Origin: Pedobacter deserti
GTDB taxonomy: Bacteria > Bacteroidota > Bacteroidia > Sphingobacteriales > Sphingobacteriaceae
Assembly: GCF_024436415.1 (NCBI RefSeq)
Contig: NZ_JAFMZQ010000001.1
Location: forward strand, 2,046,001-2,110,000
DNA: 64,000 bases
Reading direction: 5' to 3'
Positions 17,138 through 25,725 of this stretch are shown in pieces (the first letter of the stretch is position 1; every line of letters starts with the position of its first letter). The position numbers and the translations under genes are program-made. Under the pieces are notes generated by a model. The model saw nothing but the letters and a program-made list of their open reading frames with translations. It ran no database searches and was not told the origin of the DNA.

Positions 17138-17176
17138 TATTGTTCAATTACAATAGCAAGATTAACAGTACTAATA

Positions 17177-17335
17177 ATGGCAACTCCAATTAAACCAACA
17201 CCAATTCTTTATGGTACTTCTTCAAAGAGGTTCAATGAGGAGCTTGCGTCTGGTCGGGGCCAAAAAGCTTCGGCTGCAGAGCGCGAGCGCATCAATAACC
17301 TTGTTAACAAAGTATTGACCAAGGCAGCAAAATAA
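17177..17335 (+). CDS. 52-residue putative antitoxin/partner of the GNAT protein
   Basis: MATPIKPTPILYGTSSKRF... to ...NKVLTKAAK, 52 residues, basic. The opening (A)TPIKPTPxLxGxxxxRF and an acid-base helical tail (AAERERINN) fit a pattern I recall from small Bacteroidota proteins encoded just before GNAT genes. It is not a DUF1778 RHH antitoxin of the TacA kind. Its stop is 2 nt before the TTG start of the acetyltransferase. A role as antitoxin is inference from gene order. Confidence 0.65.
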   Translation: MATPIKPTPILYGTSSKRFNEELASGRGQKASAAERERINNLVNKVLTKAAK

Positions 17336-17337
17336 TC

Positions 17338-17892
17338 TTGGAACTTTCTGACCTGTTTTTTTCTCCTTTGGACGAAAAATCCCTTATCGCTACATTCGAT
17401 TGCGGCCTTGCAGATATTACTGCTTTCCTTCACGATGATGCGCTAGCCTACCAGTCTGAGAAAATGGCAAATACCTATCTTTTCGAAGACGGAAATAAAA
17501 ACGTATTGGCTTTCTTCAGTATTTCAAATGACTGCCTGAACGATTTGGGCGAGGAAAAGGGCTTTAACAACAACATTTGGAACAGATTGCATCGCGCACT
17601 TAGGCTTTCCAATCCAAAAAGGATCCGGCAGTACCCAGCGATCAAGATTGGCCGGTTGGGTGTTCATAAAGATCTGCAGGGTTCTGGGATAGCCTACCAA
17701 TTAATGGATTTCATTAAGGGTTGGCTGATACTGGACCATAAGCCTGCATGCCGACTGCTAATCCTAGATGCGATCAACCAGCCAAAGCAACTGAAATATT
17801 ATGACCGCAACGGGTTCAGGTTTCTTCTGAAATCAGATGAATCTGCCAAGACCAGGATTATGTACTATGATCTGGATAACCTGAACGCTTAA
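17338..17892 (+). CDS. GNAT family N-acetyltransferase, possible toxin
   Basis: A 184-residue GNAT. The acetyl-CoA loop is RLGVHKDLQGSGIAYQLMDF (motif A, QxxGxG/A form), followed by RLLILDAINQPKQLKYYDRNGF (motif B with the usual Y-x-x-x-G-F ending). These elements resemble the TacT/AtaT toxin type that acetylates aminoacyl-tRNA. The only start that keeps the N-terminal strand is TTG 17338, 2 nt after the preceding stop, indicating translational coupling. A strong terminator follows at 17969. Ordinary small-molecule or protein acetyltransferase remains possible. Confidence 0.8.
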   Translation: MELSDLFFSPLDEKSLIATFDCGLADITAFLHDDALAYQSEKMANTYLFEDGNKNVLAFFSISNDCLNDLGEEKGFNNNIWNRLHRALRLSNPKRIRQYPAIKIGRLGVHKDLQGSGIAYQLMDFIKGWLILDHKPACRLLILDAINQPKQLKYYDRNGFRFLLKSDESAKTRIMYYDLDNLNA

Positions 17893-17968
17893 TTCTACAT
17901 ATACGTATGAGCTTTGAAATTTCTTAATTTGCCATGTTCATAGAGATAACATAGCGGGAATAAAATAC

Positions 17969-18001
17969 AAAAGTCCTTTTTCGACAAGAAAAAGGACTTT
18001 T
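17969..18001. terminator. bidirectional terminator between GNAT gene and tRNA-Leu
   Basis: A perfect 14-bp stem (AAAAGTCCTTTTTC paired with its complement) and a 5-nt loop, with A- and T-rich flanks on both sides. It can end the GNAT transcript on the plus strand and the tRNA transcript on the minus strand. Confidence 0.8.
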
Positions 18002-18020
18002 AGATAAAAATCCTCGATTG

Positions 18021-18105
18021 TACTCGGAGCGGGAATCGAACCCGCACGCCTGTTGAGGGCACAGGATTTTAAGTCCTGCGTGTCTACCAGTTCCACCATC
18101 CGAGC
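18021..18105 (-). tRNA. tRNA-Leu (anticodon TAA)
   Basis: An 85-nt type II tRNA on the minus strand. The acceptor stem GCTCGGA pairs with TCCGAGT (first pair G-U), the D arm has AACTGGTAGACAC, the anticodon loop is CTTAAAA within CAGGA/TCCTG, there is a long variable arm, and the T arm GCGGG-TTCGAAT-CCCGC is perfect. CCA is not encoded. Confidence 0.95.
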
Positions 18106-18127
18106 AGGTGAAATACCTTTTAAAATT

Positions 18128-18154
18128 AAATGCCTTCAGAGTGTGAAGGCATTT
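18128..18154. terminator. hairpin between the two tRNA genes
   Basis: A 10-bp perfect stem AAATGCCTTC/GAAGGCATTT with a 7-nt loop, in an AT-rich spacer between tRNA-Gly and tRNA-Leu. On the minus strand it is followed by a T-rich run, so it may be a partial terminator or a processing hairpin of the tRNA precursor. Confidence 0.55.
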
Positions 18155-18156
18155 AG

Positions 18157-18229
<73 letters not shown>

Positions 18230-18357
18230 ATTATGTTATTTTTGCATCCTCCGATGCTTCAAACGTTCCTGGTTATTACCGTTCGTCCCGTTTGGGAATG
18301 CAAATATAAACAGTTTTATATTGCTGTCAAGTTATTTTTTAGAAAAAATATATGCGT

Positions 18358-18843
18358 TTATGGTAAGTTATTGTTTTTCAGTACATCTAAAATTAAATCA
18401 TTTTCAAAGCCCCGGCCGGCAAGGTAGTTTACCAGTCTAAATCTGCGTTTAAAGGGATCCTTTTCGCTTATTTGTGCGTTTTTTTTGTTGGCTGCTTCCA
18501 ATATGATGGCCAGATATTCGTCCATATCAATTGCTTTCAGTGCATTTTGAATCATCTTATCCGGAACCCGCTTAATTTTCAGGCCTTGCTTAATTTTAAT
18601 CTTCCCCCATTTCTTTATCCTGAGCTTGCCCGATACATAAGCTTGGGTAAAACGCTCCTCACTCAGGAAGTTGGTTTGAATCAGTTCAGAAATAAGTTCT
18701 TCCACTTCCGTCGGATACAGACCCCATTCGTATAATTTGTCGCGCACTTCCTGCTGAGAGCGTTCCTGGTAGGCACAATAATATTCCGCTTTCGCCAGGG
18801 CCGCCGTCTTACTTAGCTTAGGTTTCTTGTTTTCTTCTTCCAT
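18358..18843 (-). CDS. recX: regulatory protein RecX
   Basis: A 161-residue RecA modulator built from three-helix RecX repeats. Typical blocks are AEYYCAYQERSQQEVRDKL (first repeat), VEELISELIQTNFLSEERF (second) and RFRLVNYLAGRGFENDLI (last). RecX inhibits RecA filament growth. The ATG at 18843 is preferred; a TTG three codons upstream is the only alternative. recA is not adjacent. A -7 box lies 6 nt upstream of the ATG. Confidence 0.9.
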   Translation of the reverse strand: MEEENKKPKLSKTAALAKAEYYCAYQERSQQEVRDKLYEWGLYPTEVEELISELIQTNFLSEERFTQAYVSGKLRIKKWGKIKIKQGLKIKRVPDKMIQNALKAIDMDEYLAIILEAANKKNAQISEKDPFKRRFRLVNYLAGRGFENDLILDVLKNNNLP

Positions 18844-18849
18844 CTTAAG

Positions 18850-18857
18850 CAAAAGTA
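18850..18857 (-). promoter_or_regulatory. -7 box TACTTTTG of recX
   Basis: Read on the minus strand, TACTTTTG fits TAnnTTTG exactly and ends 6 nt before the recX ATG. This implies a leaderless or nearly leaderless mRNA. No good -33 box was found. Confidence 0.5.
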
Positions 18858-18959
18858 TTCATTAAACCAATCGGTCGGTAAATGCATGTCAAAAAACCTT
18901 GAATTGGGTGTTTTTGCTTCATTTGATGCTCAAATGCTGTAAAAAATGCCTAAAATATA

Positions 18960-18967
18960 TACTTTTG
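18960..18967 (+). promoter_or_regulatory. -7 box TACTTTTG of the substrate-binding protein gene
   Basis: An exact TAnnTTTG match 32 nt before the ATG at 19000. The -33 region is not clear. Confidence 0.5.
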
Positions 18968-18999
18968 TTGCATCAAGGCCTTAAAAGTCTCGTATTATC

Positions 19000-19686
19000 A
19001 TGGCGCAAAAAAAAATACTCAAGGTCGGATTAGATTCTGCAGCTCCTTTTCCGATGCATTCTGACTATAATTCAGAAAAATTTGAAGGTTTTGAGGTGGA
19101 TTTGATGAAAGCCATAACAGAACAGCTCAACATTGAGGTAGTTTATGAAGTTTCGCTCTGGCAAACCATACTCGAAAAGCTGTTTAAGGGGGAACTTGAC
19201 CTTATTTGTTCTGCGGTAACCGTTACTGAGTCGCGACTGCATATCCTTGAATTTACCAATCCATACCTGCACTTCCGTCTTTGTGCGGTGGTGAACCAGG
19301 AAGACGAAATAAGGAGTGTAAACGACCTGCGCAATAAAACCATCGGTATCCGGGAGGCCACTGAAGCGGAAAAATACGTACACACCAATTTTCCTTCCAA
19401 CAATATGGTGCATGCGGAAACCAACAAAGAGCTTTACCGCAAGCTCCAGGCTGGTAAAATAGACTTACTTATCGACGATTCGCCTATAGCCGGTGGCTTT
19501 CTCCAGAAGAACAAACGTTTGAAGGTGGGTATGTATCTGCCCGAAACAGATTCACACTACGCCATCGCCATGCGCAAGGGTGACGTGCAACTGAAAGATG
19601 AGTTTAACGACGCGCTCAACCTGCTTCGGCAGAACGGGACTTACCAGGCCATCTACAAGAAGTGGTTTACGGATATACAGTTTTAA
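19000..19686 (+). CDS. family 3 solute-binding-domain protein without signal peptide
   Basis: A 228-residue protein with the fold of polar amino-acid binding proteins (SBP_bac_3). Characteristic stretches are FEGFEVDLMKAITEQL, GELDLICSAVTVTESR, VNDLRNKTIGIREATEAE and LRQNGTYQAIYKKW. The protein starts directly MAQKKILKVGLDSAAPF at the first strand, so no signal peptide or lipobox is present; a cytoplasmic ligand sensor is possible. No ABC permease or ATPase genes are nearby. It ends 18 nt before murF-alr. Confidence 0.82.
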   Translation: MAQKKILKVGLDSAAPFPMHSDYNSEKFEGFEVDLMKAITEQLNIEVVYEVSLWQTILEKLFKGELDLICSAVTVTESRLHILEFTNPYLHFRLCAVVNQEDEIRSVNDLRNKTIGIREATEAEKYVHTNFPSNNMVHAETNKELYRKLQAGKIDLLIDDSPIAGGFLQKNKRLKVGMYLPETDSHYAIAMRKGDVQLKDEFNDALNLLRQNGTYQAIYKKWFTDIQF

Positions 19687-19691
19687 ATTGC

Positions 19692-19699
19692 TAGTTTTG
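19692..19699 (+). promoter_or_regulatory. -7 box TAGTTTTG of murF-alr
   Basis: An exact TAnnTTTG match in the 18-nt gap before murF-alr, ending 5 nt before the ATG at 19705. It suggests murF-alr has its own very short-leader transcript. Confidence 0.45.
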
Positions 19700-19704
19700 G
19701 CTTC

Positions 19705-22164
19705 ATGAGCCATGCCCTTTATCGTATAAAACAGATTGCCCGCATTTTATCCCCAAGGTCATTTAATGAACGTTTTGATGCTGGAATAAGCAGACTTGTC
19801 ATCGATAGCCGGAGTATCATCGATCCGGAAGAATCACTCTTTTTCGCTATCAAAGGTAAACGCGACGGTCATGAATTCATGCAGGATGCTTACAATGAGG
19901 GTATCCGGAATTTTGTAATAAGTGATGAACAATATTTGTCGGCCTTTGCCGACGCAAACGTATTGCTGGTAGCCGATACGCTGGAGGCCTTGCAGGCTCT
20001 GGGTAAATATAACAGGGCACAATATGACTTGGAGGTGCTGGCCATTACCGGCAGCAACGGCAAAACCATCGTAAAAGAATGGCTGTATCAGTTACTCGCG
20101 GCCGATTATACCATAGTACGCAGTCCCAAGAGTTTTAATTCTCAGATCGGTGTGCCGCTTTCGGTATGGCAAATAGGGACGGAGCATAACCTGGGCATAT
20201 TTGAAGCAGGCATTTCAAAAGCGGGCGAAATGGACAGCCTTGCCGACATCATTGCGCCCACCATCGGCGTACTCACCAATATAGGTGAGGCACATGCCGA
20301 AGGCTTTTCCTCCAAAAGGGAAAAACTGCTCGAGAAGCTCAAGCTCTTTAGCAAATCTAAGGTTTTTATCTACTGCCCTGAACATATCGAAGACGTAAGC
20401 GAGGCCGAGCTGCCGGGCGAAAAGAAATTCTCCTGGAGCTATCGCCAGAAAGCGGACCTGGAAATTCTTTTTGTAGAACCTATTGAGGGGAGGACTTACG
20501 TACGTGGCCGCTACAAAGGCGTGGAGATTGAATGCCTGATCCCTTTTCGCGACAAAGCATCGCTGGAAAACGGGATCATCTGCTGGGCAACCTTGCTGGC
20601 GCTGGGGTACGATCCTAAAGAGGCCGACCTTCGCCTCGAGAAACTTGCGCTGGTGGGCATGCGACTTGAGCTGAAAACGGGTATCAACCATTGCTCTATT
20701 ATCGACGACTCTTACAGTGCCGATGTGTCTTCTCTGGCCATCGCGCTCGATTTTCTGAATCTTCAGAACCAGCATTCCGTGCGTACGCTGATCCTGTCAG
20801 ATCTCGTTGAGACGGGCAAGACTGACGAAGTGCTGTACCGCGAAATTGCCGCGTTGGTGAAGCAAAAGGAACTTAACCGGCTTATCGGCGTAGGGCCACA
20901 TATCAGCGCGGCCAAAGAATTCTTTGACATGGAAGCTGTCTTCTTTGACAGTACGCAGGACTTGATCGATAACCTGCCTGCATTGCACTTCAACAATGAA
21001 ACCATACTTGTAAAAGGCGCACGTAAGTTTGAATTTGAACGGATCAGTAAACTCCTGACTCAAAAGATACACGACACCGTTTTAGAGATCGACCTGAGCG
21101 CCCTGGCCAGCAACCTGCAGTTTTACCGCAACAAACTTAAACCCGGGGTTAAGGTAATGGCTATGGTTAAGGCTTTCTCTTATGGCAGCGGCAGTTTTGA
21201 AATTGCCAACCTCTTGCAGTACCATAAGGTCAATTATTTAGCTGTGGCTTATACCGATGAAGGCGTTTCGTTGCGAAAGGCAGGCATAACCATGCCCATT
21301 ATGGTGATGAGTCCTGAGCCTTCAGGTTTTGAGGCGATTGTGAAAAACAAGCTTGAGCCGGAAATATACAATGCCGATGTTCTCAGGCAGTTCGCCGGTG
21401 CGCTGGAAGATCACATACGCGATTATCCGATCCACCTGAAGATGGATACGGGAATGCACCGGCTTGGTTTCGAGGAGCCCGATCTGCCGGAGCTCTTCGC
21501 CATACTTAAAGAAATACCCAAAGTCAAAGTTGTCTCCGTGTTTTCCCACCTGGTGGCGAGCGATGACGCTCAACATGACGAATTTACCGCACATCAGCTG
21601 GCGAGATTTACGGCAATGGCCGATCAGATCAGCAATGAATTAGGCTATGGTTTTATCCGGCATATCGCCAATACCTCTGGTGTGTCGCGGCATCCCGATG
21701 CGCAACTGGACATGGTGAGGCTGGGCATCGGTTTGTACGGATTTGACGCCGGCGTTCCGCATAATCGCGGACTGCAAACCGTGGCGGTATTAAAAACCAC
21801 CATTACGCAATTGAAACACATCAAGCCCAACGAGACGGTAGGTTATAGCAGAAAGGGCGTGCTCAAAGATGGCGGTACAATCGCCACGGTGAAGATTGGT
21901 TATGCCGATGGCTACAGCCGCAGGTTTGGCAACGGGGTGGGGCGTATGCTGGTCAACAATAAGCTTGTACCAACGGTAGGGGTTATCTGTATGGATATGT
22001 GTATGCTCGACGTCACCGGTTTGGATGTAAAAACCGGCGATGAAGTCATTGTCTTCAATGGTACGCTAACCATTGCCGAACTTGCCAGACAAATTGATAC
22101 CATCCCCTACGAAATACTCACCAATATCTCCCAAAGGGTTAAACGGGTGTATTTTTACGAGTAA
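19705..22164 (+). CDS. bifunctional MurF ligase / alanine racemase
   Basis: An 819-residue cytoplasmic fusion that supplies D-alanine and attaches D-Ala-D-Ala to UDP-MurNAc-tripeptide. Residues 1 to about 450 are MurF, with the P-loop ITGSNGKT at 114-121 and the Mur central-domain signatures. Residues about 455-819 are a fold-type III PLP racemase, with the cofactor lysine K489 in MAMVKAFSYGSG, the MGMHRLGF-type substrate loop (DTGMHRLGFEE) and the C-terminal DMCMLDVTGL region that bears the second catalytic Tyr nearby. This fusion is characteristic of Bacteroidota. Followed 20 nt later by the DUF502 gene. Confidence 0.95.
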   Translation: MSHALYRIKQIARILSPRSFNERFDAGISRLVIDSRSIIDPEESLFFAIKGKRDGHEFMQDAYNEGIRNFVISDEQYLSAFADANVLLVADTLEALQALGKYNRAQYDLEVLAITGSNGKTIVKEWLYQLLAADYTIVRSPKSFNSQIGVPLSVWQIGTEHNLGIFEAGISKAGEMDSLADIIAPTIGVLTNIGEAHAEGFSSKREKLLEKLKLFSKSKVFIYCPEHIEDVSEAELPGEKKFSWSYRQKADLEILFVEPIEGRTYVRGRYKGVEIECLIPFRDKASLENGIICWATLLALGYDPKEADLRLEKLALVGMRLELKTGINHCSIIDDSYSADVSSLAIALDFLNLQNQHSVRTLILSDLVETGKTDEVLYREIAALVKQKELNRLIGVGPHISAAKEFFDMEAVFFDSTQDLIDNLPALHFNNETILVKGARKFEFERISKLLTQKIHDTVLEIDLSALASNLQFYRNKLKPGVKVMAMVKAFSYGSGSFEIANLLQYHKVNYLAVAYTDEGVSLRKAGITMPIMVMSPEPSGFEAIVKNKLEPEIYNADVLRQFAGALEDHIRDYPIHLKMDTGMHRLGFEEPDLPELFAILKEIPKVKVVSVFSHLVASDDAQHDEFTAHQLARFTAMADQISNELGYGFIRHIANTSGVSRHPDAQLDMVRLGIGLYGFDAGVPHNRGLQTVAVLKTTITQLKHIKPNETVGYSRKGVLKDGGTIATVKIGYADGYSRRFGNGVGRMLVNNKLVPTVGVICMDMCMLDVTGLDVKTGDEVIVFNGTLTIAELARQIDTIPYEILTNISQRVKRVYFYE

Positions 22165-22172
22165 ATTTTGTC

Positions 22173-22180
22173 TAAGTTTG
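22173..22180 (+). promoter_or_regulatory. -7 box TAAGTTTG of the DUF502 gene
   Basis: An exact TAnnTTTG match ending 4 nt before the ATG at 22185, in the 20-nt gap after murF-alr. It has the same layout as the box before recR (TAAGTTTG, 4 nt, ATGAAC). Confidence 0.5.
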
Positions 22181-22184
22181 CAGT

Positions 22185-22775
22185 ATGAACAGAATTGGCA
22201 GGGCGTTGCTTAACTACTTTATCAAAGGCCTCCTGATTGTATTACCGATAGCCATCAGTATTTTTATCGTTGTAGGCGCAGTTACAACAGTAGACAGCTG
22301 GTTGAACATCAATAATATTCTAGGTGTAGATCCGCAAACCGGGGAGAGCAGGAACATCCCTGGTCTGGGTTTGGCGCTAGTGATCTCACTCATCGTTCTT
22401 GCCGGTATATTCGTAACTTATTTTGTTACCGAACCCATGTACAACTGGTTCCAGAAGGCGCTCGACCGGCTTCCGGTTCTTAAATTCATCTATTCTTCCA
22501 TAAAAGACCTTACCGAGGCTTTCGTTGGTGATGAAAAGAAGTTTAACAACCCAGTACTGGTTGAGGTAGAAGGCGATATGAAGCGCATTGGCTTTCTTAC
22601 ACAGTCAGACCTTAGCCGGATAGGCTTGCCTGGCGAATCTGTGGTCTATTTTCCGTTCTCCTATTCTTTTGCGGGCCAGGTGTACGTGGTAAAGCACGAG
22701 CGCATTAAGCCACTCAACATGAGCGCGGCAGATGCCATGAAACTCGTTGTCTCGGGCGGCGTTACGCAGCTTTAG
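22185..22775 (+). CDS. DUF502 family membrane protein
   Basis: A 196-residue inner-membrane protein. Two hydrophobic helices at the N-terminal side (LLNYFIKGLLIVLPIAISI; LALVISLIVLAGIFVTYFV) precede the DUF502 motif PLYxxxxxxxxPxxxxIYSSIK, here LPVLKFIYSSIKDLTEAF, and a soluble beta domain (VVYFPFSYSFAGQVYVV). Function unknown; homologues occur widely in bacteria and plants. It is convergent with the LOG-family gene, 6 nt apart. Confidence 0.93.
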   Translation: MNRIGRALLNYFIKGLLIVLPIAISIFIVVGAVTTVDSWLNINNILGVDPQTGESRNIPGLGLALVISLIVLAGIFVTYFVTEPMYNWFQKALDRLPVLKFIYSSIKDLTEAFVGDEKKFNNPVLVEVEGDMKRIGFLTQSDLSRIGLPGESVVYFPFSYSFAGQVYVVKHERIKPLNMSAADAMKLVVSGGVTQL

Positions 22776-22781
22776 ATCCTC

Positions 22782-23489
22782 CTAGAAGTTCGGTTTAAGT
22801 ACATACTTGTCGTAGAAGCGGAAAATATGTTCCGTGGCTTCTTCGGCCGTATCTACCAGTCTAAACAGGTTTAAATCTTCCTCGTGGATATTATGTTCCT
22901 TTTTGAGCATGGTGTTTTTAATCCAGTCGATGAGCCCGCCCCAGTAGTCTTTGCCTATCAGCACAATCGGAAAACGGGCAATCTTTTCGGTTTGTATCAA
23001 AGTGATCGCCTCAAAAAGTTCGTCCATCGTGCCCATACCGCCCGGCAGTACAATAAAGCCCTGCGAATATTTCATGAACATGACCTTCCTGACAAAAAAG
23101 TAGTCAAACTCCAGAAGCTTGTTATGGTCGATGTATTTGTTGTGAAACTGCTCAAAAGGCAGTTCGATGTTCAGGCCTACCGATTTGCCCCCGTTCATGT
23201 GAGCACCCTTATTTCCGGCTTCCATAATACCTGGTCCGCCCCCCGTAATCACCCCGTAGCCCCGCTCAGTAAGCAGCCGTCCGCATTCCACGGCAATTTC
23301 GTAATACGGATTGGTTTCCGCTGTTCGCGCAGATCCAAAAATCGAGACACACGGACCAATCTTTGCCAGCTTCTCGAAGCCATCCACGAACTCGGCCATA
23401 ACTTTAAAGATCTGCCAGGAATCGGTTACTTTAATTTCCTGCCAGTCCTTATTTTCGAAAGCACTTCTTATTTTCTCTTCACTCGTCAT
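22782..23489 (-). CDS. LOG family protein (TIGR00730, Rossmann fold)
   Basis: A 235-residue nucleotide-binding protein. The Rossmann-type GGGPGIMEAGNKGA motif and the catalytic motif PGGMGTMDELFEAIT are diagnostic. LOG enzymes hydrolyse cytokinin riboside monophosphates or AMP/IMP-like nucleotides to base plus ribose-5-phosphate. The N-terminal 40 residues (ITDSWQIF... after the start) are typical of the longer bacterial branch. The adjacent symporter gene on the same strand lies 34 nt upstream, so they may be co-transcribed. Confidence 0.93.
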   Translation of the reverse strand: MTSEEKIRSAFENKDWQEIKVTDSWQIFKVMAEFVDGFEKLAKIGPCVSIFGSARTAETNPYYEIAVECGRLLTERGYGVITGGGPGIMEAGNKGAHMNGGKSVGLNIELPFEQFHNKYIDHNKLLEFDYFFVRKVMFMKYSQGFIVLPGGMGTMDELFEAITLIQTEKIARFPIVLIGKDYWGGLIDWIKNTMLKKEHNIHEEDLNLFRLVDTAEEATEHIFRFYDKYVLKPNF

Positions 23490-23523
23490 CTGTATCTTTG
23501 ATTGTTTTAAAAGCTCATCCTAT

Positions 23524-25032
23524 CTAAAATTTAGTTTGCTGCGTCGTTTTATGGCTGATCAGCAATAGTCCCGCGAAGGTGATCAGCCCGTTTACCAGGA
23601 TCAGTTCAACACTAAATTTATACCCGCCCAGCAGGCTGGCCGAATGATCGTTCAGCACATAGCACAGGGCGGGCGACAACAGGCAGATCAGCGGCACAAG
23701 TTTGTCATTCACCCCTCGGTTTCTCACAAACAAGCCAAAACTGTAAAGCCCCAGAAGTGGTCCGTAAGTATACGATGCCACACGGAAAATTCCGGCTACT
23801 ACCGACTGATCGTTAATCGAGTTGAACACAATAATCACCAGGAACATCAGCAGCGAAAATACAACATGCACCACGTGTCTTTTGTTTACGGCCGATTTTG
23901 AGTTTACATCTTTAGCCTTATCCATATTCAGGAAGTCTACACAAAACGAGGTAGTCAGTGCCGTTAGTGCCGAATCAGTCGTCGCAAAAGTCGCCGCCGT
24001 CAAACCAAGCATAAAGATAATAGCGGGCACCATGGTCAGATGATTCAGGGCAATCTCCGGGAACAGGAAGTCTGTGCGCGGCTTGCCGGTTACATGGTCA
24101 AGCGGGATCTCAATGCCGTTTTTAGCCGCATATACATAAAGCAATGCCCCTACGCTCAGGAAAAAAATGTTGAGGACCACAAATATCCCTGTGAAAGTGA
24201 ACATATTCTTCTGCGCTTCCTTGATGGTAGCCATACTCAGGTTTTTCTGCATCAGATCCTGATCGAGCCCGGTCATAGCGATGGTAACAAATACCCCGCC
24301 GATAAAGGCTTTGCTGAAGTGGAAGCCGCTGGTGCTGAAGTCCTCAAAAAAGAAAATCTTCGAATAACCGCTGTTTTTTATCGTCTCGAACGCTTCAGGT
24401 ACGCTGAGCCCCAGACTGCTGCAAATGAAATAGATGGTCAGGAATACCGAGGTGACCAGAAAGAAGGTCTGCAGCGTATCCGTGACAATTATGGTTTTAA
24501 GGCCGCCTTTAAAGGTGTACGACCAGATCAGGAGCAGGGAGATCAGCACAGTCACCCAAAAAGGTATACCATAGCTGTCAAATATAAATCGCTGAAGCAC
24601 AATAACCACCAGGTACAGGCGAAAAGCCGATCCGATGGTACGGCTCACCAGGAAAATAAATGCGGCAGATTTATAACTGTAAAAGCCAAGGCGCTGCTCA
24701 ATGTAGCCGTAAATCGACGTGAGCCGCATCCGGTAATAGAGCGGTAGTAGTACGGTCGCGATGATGATGAAACCGACAGCATTGCCCAGTATAAACTGGA
24801 AATACTGGAACTGATTCCCCGCCGGTGCACCCACTTCGCCGGGAACGGAAATAAAGGTTACGCCAGAGAGCGCTGTACCAATCATACCAAAGGCTACCAG
24901 GTACCATTTAGAGTTCCTGTTGGCAATAAAAAAAGCCGCATTGTCCGACGACTTTTTTGATGTCACAAACGCGACCACAATGAGCAGCAGGAAATAGCCG
25001 ATTAAGAAAGAAAGGAGAATAGCTGGACTCAT
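23524..25032 (-). CDS. sodium:solute symporter family protein
   Basis: A 502-residue inner-membrane carrier of the SSS family with about 13 hydrophobic helices. The early segment WYLVAFGMIGTALSGVTFIS and the helix TAATFATTDSALTALTTSF hold the usual Na-binding small and hydroxyl residues. A C-terminal helix runs into the short tail ISHKTTQQTKF. Substrate cannot be told from sequence (sugars, nucleosides and sialic acid are all transported by this family). A weak -7 element TACATTTA is seen 20 nt upstream of the ATG on the minus strand. Confidence 0.92.
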   Translation of the reverse strand: MSPAILLSFLIGYFLLLIVVAFVTSKKSSDNAAFFIANRNSKWYLVAFGMIGTALSGVTFISVPGEVGAPAGNQFQYFQFILGNAVGFIIIATVLLPLYYRMRLTSIYGYIEQRLGFYSYKSAAFIFLVSRTIGSAFRLYLVVIVLQRFIFDSYGIPFWVTVLISLLLIWSYTFKGGLKTIIVTDTLQTFFLVTSVFLTIYFICSSLGLSVPEAFETIKNSGYSKIFFFEDFSTSGFHFSKAFIGGVFVTIAMTGLDQDLMQKNLSMATIKEAQKNMFTFTGIFVVLNIFFLSVGALLYVYAAKNGIEIPLDHVTGKPRTDFLFPEIALNHLTMVPAIIFMLGLTAATFATTDSALTALTTSFCVDFLNMDKAKDVNSKSAVNKRHVVHVVFSLLMFLVIIVFNSINDQSVVAGIFRVASYTYGPLLGLYSFGLFVRNRGVNDKLVPLICLLSPALCYVLNDHSASLLGGYKFSVELILVNGLITFAGLLLISHKTTQQTKF

Positions 25033-25092
25033 AATACCTCTGGTTGAGCGCTAAATGTAATAAAAAGCTGTTTTACTTGAGTAGTTTTTCCC

Positions 25093-25100
25093 TAAGTTTG
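25093..25100 (+). promoter_or_regulatory. -7 box TAAGTTTG of recR
   Basis: An exact TAnnTTTG match ending 4 nt before the recR ATG at 25105. A TTTT stretch about 20 nt upstream may act as -33 element. It points to a leaderless or near-leaderless transcript. Confidence 0.5.
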
Positions 25101-25104
25101 TGGT

Positions 25105-25722
25105 ATGAACTTTTCTTCAAAGCTGCTCGAAGACACCGTAGCTGAATTTGCCAAACTTCCTGGGGTCGGACAAAAAACTGCATTGCGGCTGGTGCTGCAT
25201 TTGCTGGGCCGCGAACAGGAAGAAGTGATGCGGTTTGGCAACTCGATCATTAAGCTGAAGAACGAAATTAAGAACTGCAGTGTCTGTCATAACATAGCTG
25301 ATCAGCAGGTTTGTGAGATCTGTGCCTCAGCAAAGCGCGATAAGGAGATCATTTGCGTGGTGGAAGATACGCGTGATGTGATGGCTATTGAAAATACCGC
25401 TCAGTACTTTGGTGTTTACCACGTGCTTGGTGGGTTAATATCGCCGATGGACGGGATCGGTCCCTCAGATCTGTATATCGACAGTCTGGTGCAGCGGGTT
25501 GCCACCACGCAGGTAAAGGAGGTCATTCTGGCACTGAGCGCCACCATGGAGGGTGATACGACATTATTTTACCTCTATAAACGTCTCAAAGATTTTCAGA
25601 TACCGATCACGACCATTGCACGCGGCATTGCCTTTGGGGGTGAACTGGAGTATGCCGATGAAATCACCCTTGGAAGGTCCATTATAACCAGAGTTCCTTA
25701 CGAAAACTCAATCATAAAATAG
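25105..25722 (+). CDS. recR: recombination mediator protein RecR
   Basis: A 205-residue DNA-repair protein that works with RecF/RecO to load RecA on gapped DNA. Seen in order: helix-hairpin-helix (AKLPGVGQKTALRLVLHLL), Cys4 zinc finger (CSVCHNIADQQVCEICAS), Toprim domain (ICVVEDTRDVMAIENT; GGLISPMDGIGP) and the Walker-B-like end (TTIARGIAFGGELEYADEIT). Length is normal. It is followed 3 nt later by an SDR gene, probably in one transcript. Confidence 0.97.
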   Translation: MNFSSKLLEDTVAEFAKLPGVGQKTALRLVLHLLGREQEEVMRFGNSIIKLKNEIKNCSVCHNIADQQVCEICASAKRDKEIICVVEDTRDVMAIENTAQYFGVYHVLGGLISPMDGIGPSDLYIDSLVQRVATTQVKEVILALSATMEGDTTLFYLYKRLKDFQIPITTIARGIAFGGELEYADEITLGRSIITRVPYENSIIK

Positions 25723-25725
25723 CAC

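Noticed and set aside
24040..24747. Plus-strand frame of 235 codons
   Set aside because: Antisense to the sodium:solute symporter gene; composition is polar with many His/Gln, as expected for a shadow of a membrane protein.
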